Assembly: GCF_900182635.1 (NCBI RefSeq) | Contig: NZ_FXTD01000012.1 | Coordinates: forward strand, 1 to 64,000 | Source: Halorubrum cibi | GTDB lineage: Archaea > Halobacteriota > Halobacteria > Halobacteriales > Haloferacaceae | Direction of reading: 5' to 3' | Length of the DNA: 64,000 bases | Part shown: one piece after another, positions 8,408 to 16,800 of the stretch | Layout of the letters: each line of letters begins with the position of its first letter | How positions within the stretch are numbered: the stretch's first letter is position 1 | Position numbers and translations under genes: made by a program | The notes under the pieces: generated by a model | The model's database searches: none | Told to the model about the DNA's origin: nothing | What the model saw: only the letters and a program-made list of their open reading frames with translations

Positions 8408-11400
8408 CGCTCATCACCGCCTCGAGGTCCTCGTCATCGCGAACACGGAGCGGAAGGTACGCTGCGTCGTCCTCGTGGACCTTGTCGACGAACTCCCGCT
8501 TGCGGTGGTGGCGGACATCGCACGCACGACGGTAGTCGCAGTATCGGCAGTTCGCTCCGCGGGCGGACAGAAGCGTCGTGTGGAACCGACCGTTGCCGAT
8601 CGCCTCGTCGATCTGGCCCAACCACTCCGGAACGACATCGTTCAGGAACCGACGGAGTTCGACCTCTGAATCGAACTTCGATTCGACACCGCGTGGGATC
8701 TTGAGGTCGTTGGGGGGTCGCACCTGATAGTACGTCGCTGAAAGCGATCCCTGCTCGAACAGATCACCGTCGACGACGTTGGCCGCAGCGAGCAGATAGA
8801 TGGGGAGCTGGAACTTCGTGCCACCGGTCGTCTTCGTCATGTACGGTGCCCGCCCAGTCTTGTAGTCGTAGAGCGTGAGCGTCGGTTGTTCGCCATCCCG
8901 ACTCACGTCAACGCGGTCGATGTAACCCCGAATCGAGACAGTCGAGCCGTCCGGCCGCTCAACCGTGAACGGTCCAGCATCCGAGTCGGGAAGCCCCTCA
9001 CCGAACGGGGCTTCGAACAGGTGTGGGCGGCCGGCGCCGTCACGCAAGAGTTCGTTGTCGAGGAAGGTAGCGAACAATCCCTGTTCCGGTGCGTCGTGGG
9101 GTTTGCTCCCGGCCTGGTAAGGGGTGCTCTCGCCGTCATCCAAGCCCGCGAACAGCTCCGCTTTCCACCGCTCGTAGAACAGACCGTCGTACTCGAAGTC
9201 GGTATCCCGCAGTTCCTCGACGGCGATCTCGCGAAGGTGCGTCGCCAGTTCGTCCCGGTCGAAGTCCATGAGATCGACACCATCCTCGGTCTCGTCCCGT
9301 AGATCCGCGAAAAATCGTTCGAGAACGTCGTGAACGTACGACCCGGTTTCGAGGGGCGTAGGGACGACCTCAACGTCGTCGGGATCCTCGATTCCGAGCA
9401 CCTTCTCAGCGTAGAACTTGAACCCACACTCGACGTATCGCTCGATCCGACTCGCGCTGTAGGGTTCTCGTTCCGACGGAGGATAGACCTCAGCGACTGT
9501 CTCGGAATCCAACACACCATCGTGTTCAGAGAGGCCAGCCGTTCCCCTGTTGTCCGCACAGTGGAGTCCTCGATCCGTGCGCTTGGTCTGCTCGGGGGAG
9601 AGATCACCTCGGTCGCCGGCGCGGCTGACTGCCGCACGCCGGTCGGCCGTTGCAGCGACGTGGCGCTGGAGATCTTCGCGAGAGCCCACGCGGTCGTCGA
9701 CGCCGTCTTCGGGTTCGATGCCGATCACGCGCTGGAGTTCGTCGAGGACCGGCGACCGGACGACGGCGGACTCGTCATCGCCCGTCTCTGGTGTGGTGAT
9801 CGTGAGTTCGTCGACGTTCGCGAGGAGCGTCGCGAAGAGATAGCGGCCACGGAGGCGCTCGTCGCCGGTGTCGAACCGAGGGTGGGCGTCGGTCATCTCC
9901 TCGAAGAAGGCCGGCCGTTCCGGCGTCACCGGGAAGTGCTCGCTCGTCAGTCCCACGAGGAACACCTTCTCGAACGAGCGCATCCGGGCGTCGAGCAACC
10001 CCATCACTTCGACGTGGCCGCCAGCAGCGCGCTGTGGAACCCGGATGGGCACACCATCGAATGCCCGGGTGAACAGTGCCAACGGGGAAAGGTCGCTATT
10101 GACCGTCGCCAGCGACTCAAACGAAGAGAGGACCTCGTCCACGAGATCATAGGCCTGCTGTTCGACGGCTTGCTCTGCGCCGCTGGCGTAGTTCTCGGTC
10201 GCCGCTTCCAAGTCGAACCGGTCGTCCAAAAGTCGTCGGAGCGTCTCGGTTGCGCCCTCGATGTCCTCCGTTCGGAGCGTCTCTAGCGTGGCCAGCAGAT
10301 CCTCGATCAGCGCCACCGCTTCGTCGTCGACGTCATTGAGCAGGGGTGACACAGAAACAGTATCACGCCGGCGAGCAGCTGCCGTGACGGCGTTGGCTTC
10401 GTCGGTGTCGACGACGTTGACCAATGGATTTGCTAACAGGGACGTGAGGTCCTCGGCCCGTGGATCCGGTTCGGCGAGGTTCAGGAGATCGTGGAGGACG
10501 CTTCCGGTGAACGTCTGGTTTAGCTGTGAGGCGGCGGTCGTGACGTGCGGAATGTCGAACGTATCGAACGTGTCCTCGACGTACCCCGAATAGGCCTCGG
10601 TCCCGGGGACGACGACAGCCAGGTCGTCGGGGTCGCGACCATTGGCCAACTCAGTCCGGAGCTCACGAGCGACGAAGCGAATCTCGCGCTCGGGCGTCGG
10701 GAGTTCACGCCATCGCAGAGTGTCTGGAGCAGAGACAGTGTCCGGGTCCGGGCGGTAGAGCGACTCGGTGATCGTTCCGAAGGCCCGCCCTGACTCGTCG
10801 ACGGGATCGAGTTCTACTGTCTCAAAGTCAAGTGATTCGTAGACATCTAAAGCGTCCTCCGCAACGGCGTCGACTCCGCTCCGGCCATCTTGGTGGAGCG
10901 GCAACAGTGCGATCATTGGAAGTTCATCGACGAGGCGTTCGATGAGTCGGCGCTCAACAGGACGGAACTCGTGATACCCGGAAAGGATGACGACATCCAG
11001 TTCCGGCGAGAACGCCGATAGTGACTGCTCCGCCGTCGCGACGGCGTCGAACATTTCTCCCCGGGTACAGACCCACTCGTCGACGTAGTCAGCGTGGAGA
11101 TTCCGGTAGTGTCGGTACGCGTCGACAGTCGCTGTCGCGATACGGTCATCGAGGTCTGAGCCCTCGAACTCTGCTACGAGCGCGTCAGCGGTACCGACGC
11201 CGGCGTCGTCGAAGAGCGAGAAGCGGCTACTGAACGAATCAGCGAGAGCGGCAGAGGCAGGTTCGCCGGCGAGAGCGCCATCTGTCTCGGCTGTCGATCT
11301 GTCGAGAGCGTACTCAGCCAGCCGGCGGTTCAGCTGCCCGGACAGGGGTTGAACCGGGCCCTGGAGATTCTCGTACCACTCCCGAACGACCGCATCAAGC

Positions 11401-11588
11401 GTCTCGGCACGAAGACGGAGAGGTTCGTGGGAAACGGCCCAGCTGTCCTCGACCATACTCCGGCGAGCGTCGTTCCGCGTTATGTAGAGAATACTCCCCA
11501 GCGAGTCGGTGGCAATGTCATCAGCCCGCTGAAATGCCCGTCGTTCCAATCGGGCGTGTTTCGGGCCGGTGAGAAGCGTTGAATCCAT
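8400..11588 (-). CDS. AddB-like PD-(D/E)XK nuclease with Fe-S type cysteines
   Basis: 1062 residues. The C-terminal third has a RecB-family nuclease (GSYVHDVLERFF, then GYIDRVDVS and LTLYDYKTG). It is bracketed by the AddB cysteine pattern: one Cys in ECGFKFYAEKVLGI and three in CRYCDYRRAC, as expected for a 4Fe-4S staple. The N-terminus aligns in position with the AddB ATPase domain, but the P-loop equivalent (LLTGPKHARLERR) lacks the GK[ST], so it probably does not bind ATP in the usual way. It is the first gene of the pair and overlaps the helicase gene. Start 11588 is the first ATG in frame. Confidence 0.87.
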   Translation of the reverse strand: MDSTLLTGPKHARLERRAFQRADDIATDSLGSILYITRNDARRSMVEDSWAVSHEPLRLRAETLDAVVREWYENLQGPVQPLSGQLNRRLAEYALDRSTAETDGALAGEPASAALADSFSSRFSLFDDAGVGTADALVAEFEGSDLDDRIATATVDAYRHYRNLHADYVDEWVCTRGEMFDAVATAEQSLSAFSPELDVVILSGYHEFRPVERRLIERLVDELPMIALLPLHQDGRSGVDAVAEDALDVYESLDFETVELDPVDESGRAFGTITESLYRPDPDTVSAPDTLRWRELPTPEREIRFVARELRTELANGRDPDDLAVVVPGTEAYSGYVEDTFDTFDIPHVTTAASQLNQTFTGSVLHDLLNLAEPDPRAEDLTSLLANPLVNVVDTDEANAVTAAARRRDTVSVSPLLNDVDDEAVALIEDLLATLETLRTEDIEGATETLRRLLDDRFDLEAATENYASGAEQAVEQQAYDLVDEVLSSFESLATVNSDLSPLALFTRAFDGVPIRVPQRAAGGHVEVMGLLDARMRSFEKVFLVGLTSEHFPVTPERPAFFEEMTDAHPRFDTGDERLRGRYLFATLLANVDELTITTPETGDDESAVVRSPVLDELQRVIGIEPEDGVDDRVGSREDLQRHVAATADRRAAVSRAGDRGDLSPEQTKRTDRGLHCADNRGTAGLSEHDGVLDSETVAEVYPPSEREPYSASRIERYVECGFKFYAEKVLGIEDPDDVEVVPTPLETGSYVHDVLERFFADLRDETEDGVDLMDFDRDELATHLREIAVEELRDTDFEYDGLFYERWKAELFAGLDDGESTPYQAGSKPHDAPEQGLFATFLDNELLRDGAGRPHLFEAPFGEGLPDSDAGPFTVERPDGSTVSIRGYIDRVDVSRDGEQPTLTLYDYKTGRAPYMTKTTGGTKFQLPIYLLAAANVVDGDLFEQGSLSATYYQVRPPNDLKIPRGVESKFDSEVELRRFLNDVVPEWLGQIDEAIGNGRFHTTLLSARGANCRYCDYRRACDVRHHRKREFVDKVHEDDAAYLPLRVRDDEDLEAVMSDD

Positions 11589-11695
11589 CGAACACTCCCT
11601 ACCAAGATATCGGTCTCACTTCACTCTTGGCGAGACTGACAGCTTAGGAGTGCCTTACCCAGAGTGGCCAAAATAAATCAGAGAGGACTGAGGAT

Positions 11696-11968
11696 TTAGT
11701 CGACGGTCGCTAGCACCCGGACATCTATGTCCGAGTGTCTTTCGCGCTGAGTTCGAGCACCCCGTTCTTGCAGGAAGTCCTCTATCTCATCGGCCAGCGT
11801 ATCGGCGTCCTCTCTATCGACGTGTACGATCAGCGTTGGCCGGTCTGGATCGTTGTTGTCGATGACAAGCGATACGTCTTTGAATTCGTCCGGCTGTCTG
11901 TACGCCTCGAATTCCTCGGCGACCTGGTCAGCCAAGTCATCGAGAATATCCACTGGGTCTGAGGTCAT
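11696..11968 (-). CDS. Small acidic hypothetical protein
   Basis: 90 residues from the ATG at 11968. The frame stays open upstream to 12049, but those residues look non-coding. It has predicted alpha/beta character with an acidic N-terminal helix (DILDDLADQVAEEFEAY) and a strand LIVHVDREDADTLADEIEDF. I do not recognise a family. It lies between the AddB-like gene and the first TBP gene in the same orientation, with a gap of about 160 bp on its 5' side. Confidence 0.6.
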   Translation of the reverse strand: MTSDPVDILDDLADQVAEEFEAYRQPDEFKDVSLVIDNNDPDRPTLIVHVDREDADTLADEIEDFLQERGARTQRERHSDIDVRVLATVD

Positions 11969-12127
11969 ATTTGGATGAGGAGCACTTTGAAGACGATCAC
12001 ACCTGACGGGCTTGGAGAGAATTCTATCGACTACTACCACCTCCAACAACCAGTTCGATAGGCAGGTGTTCAGAAGCGTCGTTCTACGGACTGCGAGAGA
12101 CGTGTTTTTGCATAGAAGTCAGAGACG

Positions 12128-12676
12128 TTACTCTTCAAGATAGGCCGTCACTTGGTTCTGCAAGTGCTTGAACGCATCCTCAGCAGTATCCACATCAGAA
12201 GCCCCTGTGATGACTATTTTCCCGTTGGCAAAAACCAAGAGAACGGCTGGGTGGTCAGCGGGCCGATAGATGAGACCGGGGAACTGTTCTGGCTCATACT
12301 CCACGGATTCCAAGCCCAACGCGATAGAGAGTGTATTCAGATCGACCGGATCATCCAGCTGTGCCGTACAGACGACGTTCTGTACCGTGAATCCGGTTTC
12401 AGTTTCTGCGTCTACGATGTTCAGCTCGGACAGTGTCGTGAGGAACGCTTCGTCCGTCTCGTAGAGCTGTTGGAACGTAGAGCACCCACTGATGATGTAT
12501 TTCCCACTCCGATAAACCGTGATGAGCGGACCACCTTCAACAAGCCGAAGGTAAAGACCATGGTAGTTTGAAGGGTCGTATTCGGTGTACGGCAGATCCA
12601 TATCGGACTCAACCTCGGCGACATCGAGTTCCACACCCAAATCTCCCGATCCGACAGCGTTCGCGATAGAGATCAT
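12128..12676 (-). CDS. tbp: TATA-box binding protein homologue (TBP copy 1)
   Basis: 182 residues built from two direct TBP repeats, each with the pattern Y-E-P/D-x-F/Y-P/H-G-L-x-x-R and an IIxGxxxxx strand: YHGLYLRLVEGGPLITVYRS with KYIISG in the first repeat, and PGLIYRPADHPAVLLVF with KIVITGAS in the second. Archaeal TBP recruits TFB and RNA polymerase to promoters. Length is normal for the family. The start ATG overlaps the stop of a 54-codon frame (12673-12837) that resembles the end of DrmD. Haloarchaea often have several plasmid-borne TBPs, but a pair next to a DISARM locus is unusual enough to suggest dedicated promoters. Confidence 0.9.
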   Translation of the reverse strand: MISIANAVGSGDLGVELDVAEVESDMDLPYTEYDPSNYHGLYLRLVEGGPLITVYRSGKYIISGCSTFQQLYETDEAFLTTLSELNIVDAETETGFTVQNVVCTAQLDDPVDLNTLSIALGLESVEYEPEQFPGLIYRPADHPAVLLVFANGKIVITGASDVDTAEDAFKHLQNQVTAYLEE

Positions 12677-12837
12677 CCGTCCTTTGCCTCTGTAGGAGAG
12701 ACAACGTACGCCGTTGTTACTAATTCCGGTTTCTGGGGAGTGACGTTTTGTTCTTCCTCAAAACTGGATATCTCCTCATCACGTTCTAGTCGCAGACTCT
12801 CAAGCTTCTGTTTCGTGTTCCTAATAGGCGTGGACAT
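12673..12837 (-). pseudogene. 54-codon frame resembling the C-terminus of DrmD, overlapping tbp copy 1
   Basis: ATG at 12837, preceded by GGAGG 11-12 bases upstream, and TGA at 12673-12675 overlapping the tbp start (ATGA). The product is charged and coiled-coil-like (KQKLESLRLERDEEISSFEE) and then reads KPELVTTAYVV. This lines up with the last 45 residues of DrmD at 22114-25035 (RRRQLEDINSEREQVLAQLE, then EPKLVSIAVVV). I read it as the surviving 3' end of a second drmD-like gene, still translatable as a small protein. It may instead be a genuine small gene. Homology is judged by eye. Confidence 0.55.
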
Positions 12838-13009
12838 ATCTTTGCCCTCCTCAGCCCGCCGTTGATACTACTAAAAATGCGTTTCCCATTCCTCGTTGGG
12901 ATTTTGGATACAGCGAGGACAGACACACAGACCGACTCAGGATCGTCTTGGTCAACCTTACGAAAGCGAGAGAAATGATGATGAGAAATTCTTGTTTCCA
13001 GAGATTTAA

Positions 13010-13242
13010 TTAGGTGTGATTTCTGTTGTGTACGAACATCTCGCGATCGTAGATGACAAAGTTGCGGTCGAACTTCTCGCGGATCTCCTGCCACTGGACA
13101 GTCCGCGTCCCAAGCGGGACGATGAGCACCCGGTCGTGCAGTCACATATGATAACCTCTTCGTTGACGATCCCGGGTTCGATGGTCTTCTTGCCACGTCC
13201 GCCGGCGAATTTGTCGTAATCGCTCAAGAATAAATCCATCAT
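13010..13242 (-). pseudogene. Decayed fragment with DrmD-like helicase segment
   Basis: Two frames are joined. From 13242 (ATGA overlap with the upstream tbp stop) a frame reads MMDLFLSDYDKFAGGRGKKT and ends in nonsense after about 35 codons. From 13138 to the TAA at 13010 a different frame reads DRVLIVPLGTRTVQWQEIRE followed by KFDRNFVIYDRE. This closely matches DrmD (DRVLIVTPAPLQQQWQEELR, then KFGQEFVIYDRE). The helicase frame has an in-frame TGA just upstream of 13138. So this is debris of a SNF2-type helicase gene. Together with 12673-12837 it represents an internally deleted second drmD between the two TBP genes. Confidence 0.6.
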
Positions 13243-13790
13243 TCTTCAGCCAACAATGTTCTAATCTTGTTCTTCAATTCATGAAAGGCTTGCTCAGATC
13301 TCTCTCTACTACTTTCTCCTACGATATTCACCTTACCCGACCTAAATATCATAACTGTACAATTGGCTTGCTCAGGCGTATACAAAACTGCTGAAATTGA
13401 TTCTGGATTATACTCAGTCCTTTCTAATCCCAATCCGATCGTGATGGTACTCAAATCCAGCTCTGTATCCAAATCGCCAGATAGCACATAATTACACAGT
13501 TCAAAATTCTTCAGGTCGAGGGGTTGAGAAGTAACTTCAGATAATATTCTGGTACCTTCATCCCTTGTATGGTAGACTTCATCCTCCGACTTAGCGCCTG
13601 TAATAATAAATTTGCCTGTACCATAGATTATCATCAATGGCCTGTGGTCTTCAATACGTAGATACAGACCAGGATGCATTTCAGGCTCATACCGCACGTT
13701 TTCAGGTAGTGAAGCTGCTAATGAATTCAAATCAAATTCCTCGTCCAATAGACCCACTCCGACTACGTTCACTATTTTTATATCATCCAT
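13239..13790 (-). CDS. tbp: TATA-box binding protein homologue (TBP copy 2)
   Basis: 183 residues with the TBP two-repeat layout: INVVGVGLLDEEFDLNSLA-like start, then YEPEMHPGLYLRIEDHRPLM with KFIITGAKS, and a second repeat with SAVLYTPEQANCTVMIF and KVNIVGESS. It differs strongly from copy 1, so the two are not a recent duplication. Base composition is much more AT-rich than the AddAB genes and matches the 3' half of the adjacent drmMI, which suggests they arrived together. It starts about 60 bp after the drmMI stop in the same orientation, so co-transcription with the methylase is plausible. Confidence 0.87.
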   Translation of the reverse strand: MDDIKIVNVVGVGLLDEEFDLNSLAASLPENVRYEPEMHPGLYLRIEDHRPLMIIYGTGKFIITGAKSEDEVYHTRDEGTRILSEVTSQPLDLKNFELCNYVLSGDLDTELDLSTITIGLGLERTEYNPESISAVLYTPEQANCTVMIFRSGKVNIVGESSRERSEQAFHELKNKIRTLLAEE

Positions 13791-13851
13791 ACGATATTTG
13801 TGTTAAATGATCAAGATGTGGTAGGTAGTCTTGACAATGGCGACTTGTCGG

Positions 13852-16800
13852 CTAAATACCCTCTTTCACCGTCTTGATCTTCTCTTCTGGTATGCTATAC
13901 AGTTCGTATACCCGCTTATCAATATCTTGTTCTAGTTGTTCGACTTCGTTTTTTAGATTATCATAGCGGCTCTTATTCCTCTGGTAATTTTTGAAGGAAG
14001 TCTCAATATCAGAATACTGAGGGAGTGAAATTTTTTCTAGGCGATTAATGAGGGAATTTGTCTTGGTTGCTTTTTCTCGGAATCCCGCAAATCCGTTCCC
14101 CTTCTCAACAGCAAACGGAACAAACTGCTGAAGAAGATTTTCACGCTCTTGACTGAGTCCAATAAATTCTAGTGCAGCAAATTTCTGGGTCTCAGTGTAT
14201 CCCCACTGATCGGTATCATACTCTTCCGGATCTTCCGGTTTATACCGCGCTGACGCGTATATCGTCGTTTTCGTGCCTGTTGCCTCAACGTGTACATCTC
14301 CAACACGTAGGCCATCATAGTCCTCGCTTGTTTTGCTTAATATGGTATCTGAGACACCTGCTGGTGGTTGGTATCTTGGAATTTCTTGAAGAGAGGCACC
14401 CCATGAATATTCTCCCAAATAATCTGAGAGGTTGATATTGATTTCACTCATCTGGTTCTTGTTATCCAATATATCTTCGACAGCACGGACTATTTTTTGG
14501 TCAACACTCGTCGGCACTTGGAGTTCATGTAGAAAGCCGGTTTTGTAGGCCCGAAAGCCACCGCGTTTCTGCGGCGAAATACCGCGGTATATGAATTCTA
14601 AGAGCTCTGAATTAAGTAAACCAAGCAGGAATTTGAGGTTATAATCTTCGGTAACACGTATACTCTTCACTTTGGTGTTGAAGTAGTAATTTTCATCTCC
14701 CACATCTGCTGTGAAATTACTTTGATCAGATATTTCTGGCGTCAAAATCTTCGGATTTTGGTATATCCCGGAATCTCGTTCGCACCAAAGCTCGTACCAA
14801 TTCCGGTTTGAATTCATCACGTGTGTTCGGCTGCGAGCTTTTTCCTCGTTTTCTTTCAAATAATCCCAAGTATTCGGGAATTTGCTTTTCATTTGATCTT
14901 CAGGAATGACTCGATCGTTCTTATAGGGGTAGATAGATTTTAACACCGTTTTTGGGGGCTCATACCTTTTGACATCCTGCCCTTTCAAAACAGGTTTCAG
15001 AATTTCTTCTTCAAGTTGATATTCACTCACCGTTTCTGGATCCACGAAATAAACTTCGTCCTTAGATGTATCAATTCCTTGTGATATAGACTTAGTCACT
15101 ATATCTAAAGTGACCAGATCGTCGCTAAATGAGCCAAGGACGTTCGCTACTGGTGCAGGTATGACATCCCACGGCTTTTTTGATAAATCAGAATTATTTA
15201 AATTATAATTCTTCATACTTTCCCTGTCAAGAGTCTCGTAATCATTTGGATCAGGGGTATAAACAACGAATTCATCTTCACTGGAATTATTTGATAGAGA
15301 AAGGATACATACGTAGTTCGTGGCCTCACCGAATACCTGAACGTCAGATAGCTCCACGATTTCAGTCACGTGGGACCGTTCGCTAATCACCTTTCTGAGA
15401 CCCTCTCCATAGGGTCTCCTCAGGAACATGGATGGCTGTATATATGATATCGAATTAGTGCAAATTTCTATTCCCTTCTCAGTGAACAGACAATAGATGT
15501 CCCAGCGTCCAGTCGTTGAATCATATTTTGATTTGAAATACGATTTCTGGAACTCATCGAGCGATCGAGAGCGTATGTAGGGAGGATTTCCAATTACTGC
15601 GTCAAACCCTGGCTTGTCTTTCTCAACACCATCAGAACCATAGAACACTTCGGGATACTCAAGTCTCCAGTGGAAATAGCGGTCCCGAGAAGCCCACTTC
15701 TGGGCAGTACGGAACCACTCTAACTCTTCGATTGCTTTCCATTCTTCATCCTCATCTAAAGCAGCAGCCATCCTCTCATAAGCACCACTAGGAATCCCAT
15801 CCAAGCCAAAGTCGTCTGCCGTAGACACATTTGCCATCGCCTCCAGTCGCTGGCGGAGCTTGTTCCGTTCGAACTCGTCATACTTGGCCTCCATCTCCTT
15901 GACATCAGCGAGATCCTGATTCTCGATGGCGATGAAGTCCTGATAGATCCGCATTAGTTGTTCGATGGTCCCCTTCCGAGCCACACCGAAGTCAGCGAGT
16001 GAGGTGTTCTGCCCGTCTCCACCAGCATCGGATTCCAGCTCCTCGATCCCCTCAATGTCGCTCCCCACCAGCGAGTTCCCCGTCTTCAGGTGGTGATCCA
16101 AGAACGCGAGCGGCTGTTCAGCCGCGAGCGTCCGAAGCCAGAGCGACACTTTCGCGAGCTCGACGGCGAGGGGGTTCAGGTCGACACCGTAGATACAGCG
16201 CTGGGCGACCTGCCGGCGGGCCCAGTTAATATCGTGCTCTTCGTCAACGGTCTCGATACCCTGTTGTGCGGCCTGCTTTTCTTGGGCGTCAATAATCTCG
16301 CGAGCCAAGTAGTCGATTGCGCTCGTCAGGAAGTGGCCGCTTCCCATCGCCGGATCAAGGATTTTGAGGTCGAAGATACGCTCTGCGAATTCCGCTGCGA
16401 AGCCACGCTCACCTCGGGCACTCTGTGCCATGAGATCGTTCTGGATATCTGTGACGAGCGGATCTAGCGTCTCCTCCACGATGTACTCAACCACGTACAC
16501 CGGCGTGTAGTACGACCCCGTCGCTTTCCGTTCGCCAGAGCCAGTCGAAAGGTGGACTTCTCCCTCCTCAACGATCACTTCGTCACCATCGCCGGCAGGT
16601 ACATACGCACCATCCTCCAGTGCGAGTGGTTCATCAGCGACGGCGAGCTGATACTCGAGAAGGCCTTCGTAGATGCTCCCGAGATGGCGGACGTCCAGCG
16701 ACGAGTAGTCGACGAAAATCTTCCCACCACCGTTCTGACTCCGAGTTAGGAGTTCGATGACCTCCGCGAGGTAGGCATCGCCCACTTGGTGATTAGCGAG

